From the NCBI RefSeq assembly GCF_023347255.1, contig NZ_CP094466.1:2604001-2668000 (forward strand): a stretch of DNA of 64,000 nt. The letters are read 5' to 3'. Positions 22,295 to 30,855 of this stretch are shown here, piece after piece (within the stretch, counting starts at the first letter, position 1; each line of letters opens with the position of its first letter). The position numbers were made by a program, and so were the translations under genes. This DNA comes from Faecalibacterium sp. I4-3-84 (GTDB lineage Bacteria; Bacillota; Clostridia; Oscillospirales; Ruminococcaceae). The notes beneath the pieces were generated by a model. That model made no database searches. It was given only the letters and a program-made list of their open reading frames with translations, and was not told where the DNA came from.

Positions 22295-23191
22295 ATGGAT
22301 ATCCGCCAACTGGAAGCCTTTGTGTATACCGTAAAATACCAGAGTTTTTCCCTTGCGGCTCAAAAGCTTTATCTTTCGCAGCCGACCGTCAGTTCGCATA
22401 TCAACAATCTGGAAAAAGAACTTCATACACGACTTTTGAAGCGAACGACCAAGAGTTTGTCGGTTACGCCCGCAGGGCAGACCCTTTACAACTACGCAGC
22501 TGAGATCCTGAATCTCCAGCAGAAAGCGATTCTGGAACTTTCCGATAAAAATCAGAAGCTGCTGCACATCGGTGTTTCCTCCGTTCCGTCCCTCTATCTT
22601 CTGCCGGAACTGCTGTCGGCGTACCATCAGGAAATGCCGGATGTCCGCTTCCGTACCAGCTGCTCGGACAGTCTGGATGTCATTCGGAAAGTAACAGATG
22701 GAACCTGCGATATCGGGCTGGTCGGCACGAAAATTTCGGATACACCCTGCCGCTTTCTGCCGGTCACTTCGGATGAACTTGTGATCGCGGCCCCGGCTAC
22801 ACCGCATTTTCAGGCCTGTCTGGAATTGAAAGATCCGGTTTCCATGCTGCTAAAAGAACCATTTCTCCTGCGGGAGGATACTTCGGGGACAAAACAGGAA
22901 ACGCTCTATTATCTGAAAAACCGGGGGATTTCGCTGGACGATCTGAATGTGACCGCTGTGATGGATGATGCCGCTTCGCTGATCCGCTGCATCACACTGG
23001 GGATGGGCATCTCCATCCTTTCCCGCGCAACGGTTCAGAACGATGCACAGCTTGGAAAGCTGTTGATCATTCCTCTGGAACAGTCGGCTTTCTTGCGGAA
23101 ACTCTATATCGTGTATTCTTCCACACAGTTTATGTCGGAACCGACGGCGCACTTTTTTGCGTTTATGAAGCAGTTCTATGCCATTTCCTGA
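22295..23191 (+). CDS. LysR family transcriptional regulator
   Basis: A 298-residue regulator. The N-terminal winged helix (MDIRQLEAFVYTVKYQSFS, AAQKLYLSQPTVSSHINNLE) is followed by a linker helix and a periplasmic-binding-like co-inducer domain (HIGVSSVPSLYLLPELL onwards). It is divergent from the yedE-yedF-DUF3343 operon, the arrangement of selenium-metabolism-linked LysR proteins. The likely role is to regulate that operon in response to a selenium or sulfur compound. AAGGAG lies 8 bases before the ATG. Confidence 0.9.
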   Translation: MDIRQLEAFVYTVKYQSFSLAAQKLYLSQPTVSSHINNLEKELHTRLLKRTTKSLSVTPAGQTLYNYAAEILNLQQKAILELSDKNQKLLHIGVSSVPSLYLLPELLSAYHQEMPDVRFRTSCSDSLDVIRKVTDGTCDIGLVGTKISDTPCRFLPVTSDELVIAAPATPHFQACLELKDPVSMLLKEPFLLREDTSGTKQETLYYLKNRGISLDDLNVTAVMDDAASLIRCITLGMGISILSRATVQNDAQLGKLLIIPLEQSAFLRKLYIVYSSTQFMSEPTAHFFAFMKQFYAIS

Positions 23192-23211
23192 AAAAGGAAC
23201 CGATGGCTCCC

Positions 23212-23307
23212 GGCCTGTGGATGACAAAACTCTGATAAAACGAAACGTCCCTTCCGCGCAGATACCCGGAACGTGAGATCCAGGCCTGCACGGAGGGGAC
23301 GTGCGTT
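23212..23307. repeat. Duplicate of dfx tail and hairpin
   Basis: About 96 bases copy 20444-20537, including GGCCTGTGGATGACAAAACT (the dfx 3' codons) and a palindrome ACGTCCCTTCCG...CGGAGGGGACGT. It now lies behind the LysR gene and probably works as its terminator. Differences in the stem are partly compensatory. Confidence 0.75.
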
Positions 23308-23382
23308 GTTTCAGAGCTGTCACAGGCATTTGCCGCAGCCGTGCCACGGATTCCAGATATCGTGCAGGATGACCACCTCCCA

Positions 23383-24036
23383 TTAAAACACCGGGTGCCA
23401 CTCGTCTCGGATGCCGATGTCGTCACAGACGATTTTGCCGCAGAGCGGTGCGGACGATACTGCCGTGTGCAGCGGCTTGTAACTGTCAAAGGTGACGGTC
23501 AGGTCGGCACGGACGGCACCTTCGGCTACCTCGCCGGTGTCGGTGCTGATGCCGCTGGGCAGGTCTACCGCCAGAACAAATGCGCCGTTTTCATGCTGAC
23601 AATTCATCAGCGCACAGGCGGCAAGGCCGGAAGGACGCAGACTGCCATGGAATCCGGTGCCGTAGAGCGCATCCACGACAGCAGTAAATGGTTCATGCGA
23701 AAGCCCGGAGCCGTCGGAGCAAATTTCCACCGGCAGACCGTGCAGGCGTTCAAAATTTGTGATGGCATCGGGCGTTTTCGGCTCACCCTCGGCCAGAAGG
23801 ACGGTCACCTTCCAGCCCTCTTTTGCGGCGGCGCGGGCGATGACAAAACCGTCCCCGCCGTTGTTGCCCTTTCCGCAGACCACCAGCAGAGAGCCGGGCT
23901 ACGGAAGGACGTTTTTCAGTTCGGCGTAGGCTGCAAGCCCGGCGTTCTCCATCATCTGCAGATAGGGCAGGCCGTGAGCATTTCCGGCCTGTTCGATGGC
24001 CTTCATCTGTGCAGCCGTGACAATACGATGCTTCAT
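23383..24036 (-). pseudogene. nnrE: NAD(P)H-hydrate epimerase with in-frame amber stop
   Basis: The gene encodes an NnrE/YjeF-N domain that epimerises damaged NAD(P)HX. ATG 24036 follows GTGGAGG. Codons read MKHRIVTAAQMKAIEQAG ... ELKNVLP, then TAG (23899-23901), then continue in the same frame PGSLLVVCGKGNNGGDGFVI, the conserved NAD-binding loop, to VDLPSGISTDTGEV and the end DEWHPVF. No frameshift is involved, only one nonsense codon at residue 46. The dehydratase domain often fused to it is absent. It is probably inactive unless the stop is suppressed. A fragment duplicate lies at 15286. Confidence 0.85.
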
Positions 24037-24059
24037 TTCGGAACCTCCACGTTTCGGTC

Positions 24060-25202
24060 TTATCGCCCGATGATCCTCCATTCAGCCAGCAGGATCACCA
24101 GAAAAATCAGGTTGGACAGGGTGAACAGCTTGAAGTAGCGGCCTTTTTCCTCCGGCAGCTCCCGCGCGATCTGGCGGTAGGAAATCAGGCTGGCCATGGA
24201 CGCGATCAGGGTGCCAAGGCCGCCGAGATTCGTGCCGATGATAAGCGCGGCGGTTTCATCCGTGAACCCGGACAGGAGCAGGGCAGCGGGAACATTGCTG
24301 GTGACCTGCGAAGCCAGAACTGCCACCAGCACTTCCCGCCCGGCGAGGATGGCTTGCAGCCAGCCCGAAAAGGCCGGGATGCGCCCCAGATTGCCGATGA
24401 AAACGAAGAATGCCACAAAGGTCAGCAGCAGGGAGTAATCCACATTGCGGAGAGTGGAGCGGTCAGCGCAGAGGGTACAGACCAGCACAGCGGAAAAGGC
24501 AACGCCGTAGGGCAATACCCGGACGACCGCCAGCAGACAGACCGCAAACAGCACCACATCCAGCAGGATGATTTTCCGGTCTGCGGTGGTGTTCGGCTGC
24601 TCCGGGAGCGCACCGATGCAGGAGGATGCCTGTTTGCGGCAAACCATGACCGCCCAGCCCACCAGAAGCAGCAGAGAAACGACCGTGTAGGGGAACATGA
24701 GCAGGAGGAACTCCGCCATGCTCATTCCGCTTTTGCCATAGAGGTAGAGGTTCTGTGGGTTGCCGATGGGCGTGAGCATACTGCCAAGGTTGGCCGCGAT
24801 GGTCTGCATGCACACCACCGGGATGGTCAGCGCCCGGCGGGTGTCCGGCGCAAGGCCGCTCAGCACCACAAAGGTAAAGGGGACAAAGGTCAGCAGGGAA
24901 ACGTCGTTGGTGATGATCATGCTCCCGAAGAAGCACAGTCCGACCAGAACGAGCACCAGCTGCAAGGTGCTGCCGGTCCGTGCCAACAGCGCCCGGCCCA
25001 TCCGGTCAAAAACGCCCTGCCGCCGCAGTCCGGCCATGATGGTCATTAGGGAAAATAGAATAGCGAGCGTGCGCAGGTCGATGTAACCGAGGTAGTCTGC
25101 ATCCGGCGGCACAAAGAACATGGAGAGCACGGCCAGTATGGCGGCGACCGAAAGAACGGTCTCCTGTTTGAGAAATCGCTTTAACTTCATTTGAAATTCC
25201 AT
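24060..25202 (-). CDS. SLC13/ArsB-type anion permease
   Basis: A 380-residue membrane protein with about ten helices. Two repeated half motifs are visible: FFGSMIITNDVSLLTFVPF near residue 90 and LASQVTSNVPAALLLSG near 300, the paired re-entrant loops of the ion transporter superfamily (citrate, arsenite, Na/H). LTPIGNPQNLYLYG near 145 is also typical. The substrate is probably an inorganic or carboxylate anion, but it cannot be specified. The start is weakly supported: ATG 25190 is an alternative to 25202. Confidence 0.85.
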   Translation of the reverse strand: MEFQMKLKRFLKQETVLSVAAILAVLSMFFVPPDADYLGYIDLRTLAILFSLMTIMAGLRRQGVFDRMGRALLARTGSTLQLVLVLVGLCFFGSMIITNDVSLLTFVPFTFVVLSGLAPDTRRALTIPVVCMQTIAANLGSMLTPIGNPQNLYLYGKSGMSMAEFLLLMFPYTVVSLLLLVGWAVMVCRKQASSCIGALPEQPNTTADRKIILLDVVLFAVCLLAVVRVLPYGVAFSAVLVCTLCADRSTLRNVDYSLLLTFVAFFVFIGNLGRIPAFSGWLQAILAGREVLVAVLASQVTSNVPAALLLSGFTDETAALIIGTNLGGLGTLIASMASLISYRQIARELPEEKGRYFKLFTLSNLIFLVILLAEWRIIGR

Positions 25203-25350
25203 AGCATCCGCTTTCTTTCAAGAATAATCGATACATCCTTTAGTATAGTAGATGTGAAACAAAATGCAAGTTTTTTGCAGCGGTGAGTGATGGAACAGCG
25301 CAATTCAAAAAGTTGGATGTTTCATTGAAAATCTGTCAATAAATAATTTG

Positions 25351-25379
25351 TTGACACTCTTTTTGCGCTGTGATATCTT
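25351..25379 (+). promoter_or_regulatory. Orphan promoter before 210-bp element copy 2
   Basis: TTGACA (25351-25356), 17 bases, TATCTT (25374-25379). No coding frame follows before the terminator at 25517, so this promoter would make a short noncoding transcript of about 160 bases. Nothing else is evident between 25203 and 25517. Confidence 0.5.
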
Positions 25380-25516
25380 GACATCAGGGGACTATTAGAA
25401 AGTGGCAATTTTAAATTATGCTATCCTATAAGTGTAATATCTCGATTGCGTTATGAAGTCGAGCGGAAAATGCACCTTTGACAATTAACAGAAAGACGAA
25501 TTTTCTCGTCTTACTT

Positions 25517-25557
25517 AGGAGTTGAGTCTGATGAATGGACTCAACTCCTCTTTTTTG
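25517..25557 (+). terminator. Intrinsic terminator
   Basis: AGGAGTTGAGTC (25517-25528) and GGACTCAACTCCT form a stem with an 8-base loop, followed by CTTTTTTG. A smaller hairpin AAGACGA...CTCGTCTT precedes it. It is immediately followed by the 210-bp element. Confidence 0.85.
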
Positions 25558-25558
25558 T

Positions 25559-25768
25559 CTGTTGTATCCCAGAACTTGGACTAAGAGGGTGGGCAACTTG
25601 GACTACAAGTCCATAAACTTTTCTGCGAAAGTACGATACAATCATGTCACGGAAACGGACCGGGCCCGAGAGGGAACGGAAACCGGAGCCGACGAACCTT
25701 GAAAATTGAATATGCAGCTTCAGGTACTTCCAGACAATGATACTTCCGTAATTCGCGGCCCGGTCATA
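25559..25768 (+). repeat. 210-bp conserved noncoding element, copy 2
   Basis: Same length and block order as 12214-12423, with the invariant segments GGACTAAGAGGGTGGG, the GGACT...AGTCC hairpin, GAAAGTACGATACA and the 70-base 3' block with two TACTTCC repeats. Between them a GC-rich region of different sequence (about 25650-25695) keeps complementary arms. After the element there are GC-rich hairpins (GGCCGAGAGGCC) but no gene until the ParB-like remnant. Confidence 0.7.
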
Positions 25769-25918
25769 AAGAAGACGGGGTGGCCGAGAGGCCAATGGAG
25801 TGGTGCAAATCCAACGCCTGAATGTTTCCCTTTCTCAGGGGTGCCGGGGGCAAATTAAGAGAGACCATACAAAACCTTTTCCAAACGCCGTTCAGGGGGA
25901 ACCCGGACGGCGTTTTTA

Positions 25919-26338
25919 TATATCAGCGAAAAGGAGTATGATCCGAAGGTCAGCTTTCGGGATGGCCGCTATTACGTCTTTGATGGGCAGAACACGGTGG
26001 AGGCACGCCGGGCCTGCAACGGCGGCAAGGATCTGCCCATTCGCTGCAAGGTTTTCCTCGGTCTGAGCAAGGAGGACGAAGCAACGCTCTTTGCGCTGCA
26101 GACCGGCATTTCCACCTGCCTGACGGCGGGCGAACGTCTGCGTGCCAATCTGGTGGCAAGAAACCCGGATGCGATCCATTTTGTGAGAGCCACCGTAGAT
26201 ACCGGTGTGGAGTTTGCCTATGACGGCAACCGGGCGTCCTGGAAGATCTACCGCATCGAAACAGCATATCCGCAGTATGCCAGTGCAACGAAATGCGCGG
26301 AACAGGTCGTTGAGGAAGAAGAAAACGCAGTTAAATGA
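25919..26338 (+). pseudogene. ParB-like (DUF6551-type) plasmid protein remnant
   Basis: In frame from about 25919: YISEKEYDPKVSFRDGRYY, VFDGQNTVEARRACNGG, KDLPIRCKVFLGLSKEDE, FALQTGISTCLTAGERL. This matches the internal part of ParB-nuclease-like proteins of Clostridia mobile elements, where a DGQHT motif is usual (DGQNT here). No start codon or ribosome site is available before GTG or ATG within the domain, and the C-terminus stops early (EEEENAVK). It is probably truncated at the 5' side by the insertion that also brought the 210-bp element. Confidence 0.6.
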
Positions 26339-26562
26339 AAACAGGGTGTGCCAAGCAGGTGGTTGCAACGAGAAACAATGAAAAGAATTTTTGTGAAGGT
26401 GATGAGTTACGAGATGGAGCACAGCTTTCTCCGCAATAATCTCGATTGAAAACAACTGCACAGATAAAGCAAAAAAGGAATGTTCTTACTTGTCAATTTG
26501 CTGTAGAAAATCACCTGAGTTTGGGCAAAATTGATAAAGTGAAAAAGAAACCCGTTCCCATC

Positions 26563-26591
26563 TTGACACTCCGCAAAGAATATGGTATTGT
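26563..26591 (+). promoter_or_regulatory. Promoter of licT-PTS operon
   Basis: TTGACA (26563-26568), 17-base spacer, TATTGT (26586-26591), about 85 bases before the RAT element. The stretch 26339-26560 upstream holds no supported gene. Confidence 0.75.
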
Positions 26592-26676
26592 AATCAGGCA
26601 TAGAATAAATTTCCATTCAAGTGCTTAATTTGTTCGTGCCTTACAAAAAAGAAAATCGTACGTGAGCAGCGTCGTT

Positions 26677-26704
26677 GGATTGTTACCGTTTGGCGGGCTA
26701 GACC
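26677..26704 (+). promoter_or_regulatory. RAT antiterminator site
   Basis: GGATTGTTACCG, TTTGG, CGGGC, then TAGACC matches the ribonucleic antiterminator consensus bound by LicT/BglG proteins (the GGATTGTTACxG stem side is perfect). Its last four bases overlap the terminator that begins at 26701, so protein-bound RAT and the terminator are mutually exclusive. Confidence 0.9.
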
Positions 26705-26778
26705 AACTCTGCATAGCACAAGCCGAAAGCGTGTTTCAGCCTTCGGTATGTTTGCTGTGTCAAGAGTGGTCTTTTTTT
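26701..26778 (+). terminator. Leader terminator controlled by LicT-type protein
   Basis: GACCAACTCT (26701-26710) pairs with AGAGTGGTC (26763-26771), with CACA/TGTG continuing the stem and an internal CCGAA...TTCGG hairpin. Then CTTTTTTTATT. It lies in the 5' leader, before the antiterminator gene itself. Confidence 0.85.
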
Positions 26779-26809
26779 ATTGCCTTTTTCAACCTGAGGA
26801 GGAGAAACG

Positions 26810-27658
26810 ATGCAATATACCGTCAAAAAGCCGATCAACAACAACATCCTGCGGGTGGTGGACCCCACGGGCTGCGAGCTGATCGTTACCGGGCGCGGGC
26901 TGGGCTTTGGCGCAAAGCCGGGGTACAAGCTGGACGCCGGAAAGGTGGAGCGCAGCTACCGCATGACCAGCCCTGCCGTGCAGCAGAAGCTGGTGGAGCT
27001 GCTGGAACAGATCCCCTATGAGCATCTGCTGCTCACCGACGAGCTGGTGGAGATGATCCGCAGCCGGGTGAATTACCCGCTGAACGAGAGCATGCTCATC
27101 ACGCTGGCCGACCATATCAGTTTTGCCATCCAGCGCAGTGAGCAGGGCATCCGCTTCTCCAACCCGCTCATGGCACCGATCCGGGAGTTCTATCCGCAGG
27201 AGTACCGTCTTGGCATGGACTGTCTGGCGATCATCCGCCAGCGCTGCCGGGCAGATCTCTCGGATGACGAGGGCGGCTTCATCGCCCTGCACATCGTCAA
27301 TGCGGAGCTCAACACCACCATGAGCGTGGTGAACGATGTCACCCGCTTTGTGGACGGCTGCGTGCAGGTGGTGGAATACTTTTACGACTGCCATTTTGAC
27401 CGGGATGCGCTGGATTTCAGCCGCTTTACAGTGCATTTGCGCTTTTTTGCGCAACGTGTATTTCAAGGAAAACAGGAGCAGGAAAACGATACCCACGACG
27501 AAGTGTTCCGCGCCCTGATCGCCCGCAATTGCAGCGAACACTACAAATGCGCCTGCTGCATTGCGGAATATGTCCGCAACACATGGCACAAGGAGCTTTC
27601 GGACGAGGAACTGGTGTTCCTTACGATCCATCTGAAACGGATTCGGATGGGGAAATAA
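26810..27658 (+). CDS. BglG/LicT family antiterminator
   Basis: A 282-residue RNA-binding regulator. Residues 1-60 form the CAT RNA-binding domain (NNNILRVVDPTGCELIVTG, RGLGFGAKPG). PRD1 (about 65-170) has phosphorylatable His in TLADHISFA and FIALHIVNAE. PRD2 (about 172-280) has His in FTVHLRFFAQR and LTIHLKRI. Phosphorylation by HPr or the PTS EIIB sets its activity. It binds the RAT in its own leader, so it autoregulates and admits transcription of the EIICBA gene 93 bases downstream when sugar is present. GAGGAGG precedes the start. Confidence 0.95.
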   Translation: MQYTVKKPINNNILRVVDPTGCELIVTGRGLGFGAKPGYKLDAGKVERSYRMTSPAVQQKLVELLEQIPYEHLLLTDELVEMIRSRVNYPLNESMLITLADHISFAIQRSEQGIRFSNPLMAPIREFYPQEYRLGMDCLAIIRQRCRADLSDDEGGFIALHIVNAELNTTMSVVNDVTRFVDGCVQVVEYFYDCHFDRDALDFSRFTVHLRFFAQRVFQGKQEQENDTHDEVFRALIARNCSEHYKCACCIAEYVRNTWHKELSDEELVFLTIHLKRIRMGK

Positions 27659-27751
27659 GCCGCCCGCCTGCCGTACCTTTGATTCTCCGCAGGCCACGCC
27701 TGCGTGTGAATATATTTGTTGGATACGAATTTGGAAAAAGGAGAATTGAAG

Positions 27752-29851
27752 ATGAAAGACAAGATCTTTGGCGTGCTGCAGCGTGTCGGACGCAGCTTTA
27801 TGCTGCCCATTGCACTGCTGCCCGTGGCGGGCCTGCTGCTGGGCATCGGCAGCTCGTTCACCAACGAGACGATGCTGGCGGCTTATGGCCTGAACAGCGT
27901 CATCCACCCCGGTACCCTGATCTACACCATTCTGGACGTGATGAGCCAGACCGGCAGCGCCGTGTTCAACAACCTGGCCCTGCTGTTCGCCATGGGCGTG
28001 GCCATCGGCATGGCCCGCAAGGAAAAAGAGGTAGCCGCTCTGTCCGGTGCGGTGGCCTATATCATTATGAATACAGCCATTCAGGCCATGATCAATGCGG
28101 CAGGCGGCGTAGAAGCGATGCCTGCCAACTCCACCACCACCATGCTGGGCATCACGACCCTGCAAATGGGCGTGTTCGGCGGTATCGTGGTCGGTCTGGG
28201 CGTGGCAGCCCTGCACAACCGGTTCTATAAGATCGAGCTGCCGCAGGTGCTGGCCTTCTTCGGCGGCACCCGCTTTGTGCCCATCATCAGTTCCATCGTG
28301 TATCTGGTGGTCGGCATCGCCATGTTCTACATCTGGCCGGTGGTGCAGAACGGCATTGCTGCGCTGGGCGCACTGGTGCTGGCTTCCGGCTACGCAGGCA
28401 CCTTTATCTACGGCCTGCTGGAGCGCGCACTGATCCCCTTCGGCCTGCACCATGTGTTCTATATGCCGTTCTGGCAGACCGCTGTGGGCGGCACCGCCAT
28501 CATCGACGGCGTGACCGTGACCGGCGCCCAGAACATCTTCTTTGCAGAGCTGGCCTCCAAGTCCACCACGGTGTTCTCGGTCAGCGCTACCCGCTTCATG
28601 GCCGGTAAGTTCCCCTTTATGATGTTCGGCCTGCCCGGCGCGGCGCTGGCGATGTACCAGTGCGCCAAGCCAGAAAAGAAAAAGGCGGCAGGCGGCCTGC
28701 TGCTTTCCGCAGCCCTGACCGCCTTCCTCACCGGCATCACCGAGCCGCTGGAATTTACCTTTATCTTTGTGGCTCTGCCCATGTACGCCGTGCACTGCGT
28801 GCTGGCGGGCCTGTCCTTCATGCTCATGCATATCCTGAACGTGGGCGTGGGCATGACTTTCTCCGGCGGTCTGATCGATCTGGTGCTGTTCGGCGCGATG
28901 CAGGGCAACGCCAAGACCCACTGGATCTGGGTAGTCGTTGTGGGTGCGGTGTATTTTGTGCTGTACTACATCATTTTCCGCTTTATGATCTCCAAGTTCA
29001 ACTACAAGACCCCGGGCCGTGACGATGCCGAGGAAGTCAAGCTGTACACCCGTGCGGACGTGAACGCCCGCAGCGCCGCTTCCGACAGCACCGCTCCCGC
29101 AGGGGATGATCCGGTCAGCGCCCTGATCGTAGAAGGTCTGGGCGGTGCCGACAACCTGTCCGACGTGGACTGCTGCGCCACCCGCCTGCGCTGCACCGTC
29201 AAGGATGTTGCGCTGGTCAAACAGGATGTGCTCAAGGCCTCCGGTGCCTCCGGCGTGATCTGCAAGGGCGACGGTGTGCAGGTGGTATACGGCCCCAAGG
29301 TGGCCGTCATCAAGGCAAAGCTGGAAGATTATCTGGAAAATGCACCTAAGACCCCGGCAGTGACCGCAACACCCGCCCCGGCAGCCCACGCAGCAAAGGA
29401 TACCGTGCTGTCTGCCTGCCTGAACGGCACTGTAGTGCCGCTGGCCGATGTGAAGGATGAAGCCTTTGCCAGCGGTGCACTGGGGGATGGCATTGCCATT
29501 GAGCCCACCGATGGTGAACTGGTGGCACCTGCTGACGGCGAGATCTCCTCCACCTTTGAGACCCACCATGCCGTGGGCATGACCACGGCTGACGGCGCGG
29601 AGTTGCTGATGCACATCGGCATCGATACGGTCAAGCTGGGTGGCAAGCACTTCACCTACCTCGTCAACGAGGGCGACAAGGTAAAGAAAGGCCAGCCGTT
29701 GATCCGCTTTGAACTGGAAGCCATTAAGGCCGAAGGCTATCCCGTGACCACGCCGCTCATTGTCTGCAATACTGATGACTATGCCGCTGTCGCGGCTAAA
29801 GCCAGCGGCACCGTAAAGCAGGGCGATGCGCTGCTGGAACTGAAGCACTAA
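27752..29851 (+). CDS. PTS transporter EIICBA, glucose/N-acetylglucosamine type
   Basis: A 699-residue transporter that imports and phosphorylates a hexose. EIIC spans about 1-400 (RVGRSFMLPIALLPVAGLLL, PFGLHHVFYMPFWQ and the GITEPLEFTFIF loop are characteristic). EIIB is about 430-520 with phospho-Cys in DVDCCATRLRC. EIIA is about 550-699, with phospho-His in LLMHIGIDTVKLGG and a second active-site His in FETHHAVGM. Loop features do not separate glucose from N-acetylglucosamine. ATG 27752 follows AAAGGAG. It is controlled by the antiterminator upstream. Confidence 0.95.
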   Translation: MKDKIFGVLQRVGRSFMLPIALLPVAGLLLGIGSSFTNETMLAAYGLNSVIHPGTLIYTILDVMSQTGSAVFNNLALLFAMGVAIGMARKEKEVAALSGAVAYIIMNTAIQAMINAAGGVEAMPANSTTTMLGITTLQMGVFGGIVVGLGVAALHNRFYKIELPQVLAFFGGTRFVPIISSIVYLVVGIAMFYIWPVVQNGIAALGALVLASGYAGTFIYGLLERALIPFGLHHVFYMPFWQTAVGGTAIIDGVTVTGAQNIFFAELASKSTTVFSVSATRFMAGKFPFMMFGLPGAALAMYQCAKPEKKKAAGGLLLSAALTAFLTGITEPLEFTFIFVALPMYAVHCVLAGLSFMLMHILNVGVGMTFSGGLIDLVLFGAMQGNAKTHWIWVVVVGAVYFVLYYIIFRFMISKFNYKTPGRDDAEEVKLYTRADVNARSAASDSTAPAGDDPVSALIVEGLGGADNLSDVDCCATRLRCTVKDVALVKQDVLKASGASGVICKGDGVQVVYGPKVAVIKAKLEDYLENAPKTPAVTATPAPAAHAAKDTVLSACLNGTVVPLADVKDEAFASGALGDGIAIEPTDGELVAPADGEISSTFETHHAVGMTTADGAELLMHIGIDTVKLGGKHFTYLVNEGDKVKKGQPLIRFELEAIKAEGYPVTTPLIVCNTDDYAAVAAKASGTVKQGDALLELKH

Positions 29852-29915
29852 GCGTTTCTCCCAAACTGTAAGGCAGGGTTGTTATAAAAGGGGGGCTGTT
29901 GCAAAAAAGCCCCAA

Positions 29916-29968
29916 CAAAAAAATGAGATAGACTTCCCCACAAAAGGGGTTGCCTATCTCATTTTTTT
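29916..29968. terminator. Bidirectional terminator after PTS gene
   Basis: AAAAAAATGAGATAG and CTATCTCATTTTTTT form a 14-bp stem enclosing a smaller CCCC...GGGG hairpin. A GGGGCT...AGCCCC hairpin precedes it at 29891-29912. Confidence 0.9.
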
Positions 29969-30003
29969 AGGATAAAGAAAACCACATGAGGGAGGAACGA
30001 AAA

Positions 30004-30093
30004 ATGGATCACAGCGCACAGGATGCCCTGCCGCCTACATCAGCGGCTATTGATGCAATCACAGTTGGCGTTATAGGATCCGTTCCCGATTGA
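30004..30093 (+). pseudogene. Chimeric remnant of small membrane protein gene
   Basis: A 29-codon frame with GGGAGG upstream encodes MDHSAQDALPPTSAAIDAIT and ends GVIGSVPD. The last 14 residues and the following spacer (to about 30110) copy, with changes, the end of the 69-residue membrane protein at 17256 (IDAIAFGIIGPVQD). It joins the start of one gene to the end of another. Confidence 0.45.
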
Positions 30094-30174
30094 CAATTTG
30101 GCTTTGCACGAAAAAAAACGGTGATTTGTACAAAAAGGATTCCGTGGATTTTAAAAAAAGTATGATCCTTTTGC

Positions 30175-30300
30175 GGACTTTGGCACTCTGCTATGGACGC
30201 TGCTGATAAACGGCGCGGTATAGAACAGTGGCGTGCTCGGGAGAAGGCAAAAAAGGAGAGCTGAAAGGCTCCCCGGAAAGCCCTTCAGAATGAGCGTTAA
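30175..30300 (+). pseudogene. Degenerate hsp20 promoter and leader relic
   Basis: TTGGCACTC-N9-CGCTGCTGA (30180-30206) is a decayed CIRCE. It is followed by GAACAGTGGCGTGCTCGGGA and GAGAGCTGAAAGGCTCCCCG, the leader of the two hsp20 genes, but the -10 is interrupted by a small insertion and no hsp20 coding sequence follows. It is the scar of a third hsp20 copy. Confidence 0.65.
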
Positions 30301-30332
30301 AAGCGATTTTATCAAAATGTTATAACAATATT

Positions 30333-30375
30333 GCCCCTGTCAGCTGTGTGGGATGAAACCAAAGCTGACAGGGGC
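30333..30375 (-). terminator. Terminator of thrE operon
   Basis: On the minus strand GCCCCTGTCAGCTT pairs with AGCTGACAGGGGC, then AATATTGTT. It lies 19 bases after the exporter genes. Confidence 0.7.
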
Positions 30376-30393
30376 ATTCTTCAATGTGGAAGA

Positions 30394-30855
30394 TCACTGC
30401 TTTCCCGAAGAACGGATTGCAAGTGCGTGCAGCTTCCGGCTCAAATCGGCCAGACACCATGCGATTGCCATACCGCCGGCAATTCCAAGAGCGGCCAGAA
30501 AGGTCTGCTCTCCGAAATGCCCTGCAGCAGACAAATCATTGGAGACGACTGCGTTCATGCAGTAATAGAGGGTGCTTCCGGGAATGAGGGGAATGGCAGC
30601 GGTGATGAAGAAAGGCGTAGAAGGTGCATTGCAGTATCGGGCAAGAATTTCGGCATACAGAGCGGTACAGAAACCGGCCAACAGATTGGCAAGAAAGACG
30701 CTGCGCAGGGTGTTGGCGGCAAGAAGATAAGCCAGCCATGCCAGAAGTCCGCCTACACCGGCGGCGGGTAAGTAGCGCCGGTTCAGATTGAAGATCAGTC
30801 CAAAACCGACCGAACCAAGGGCAGCACTGAGCAACTGCGAAAAAACCTGTATCAT
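30394..30855 (-). CDS. Threonine/serine exporter, ThrE second domain
   Basis: A 153-residue membrane protein of the ThrE_2/DUF3815 family with four to five helices (AALGSVGFGLIFNL, GGLLAWLAYLLAA and the signature FITAAIPLIPGSTLYY near residue 85). In Firmicutes, exporter ThrE is split into two genes and this is the shorter one. It overlaps the upstream ThrE half by 4 bases (ATGA), so both are made together and should form one exporter for threonine/serine or related amino acids. Confidence 0.9.
   Translation of the reverse strand: MIQVFSQLLSAALGSVGFGLIFNLNRRYLPAAGVGGLLAWLAYLLAANTLRSVFLANLLAGFCTALYAEILARYCNAPSTPFFITAAIPLIPGSTLYYCMNAVVSNDLSAAGHFGEQTFLAALGIAGGMAIAWCLADLSRKLHALAIRSSGKQ

Noticed and set aside
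25800-25870. GC-rich hairpins (GGCCGAGAGGCC, TGGTGCAAATCC) looked at as a possible tRNA or tmRNA piece
   Set aside because: No T arm GTTCRA, no matching acceptor stems and no anticodon arm could be formed.
26789-29848. A 1019-codon open frame on the minus strand opposite the licT and PTS genes
   Set aside because: It is a codon-bias shadow of high-GC genes on the plus strand. It is His/Gln-rich with no family resemblance and no ribosome site.
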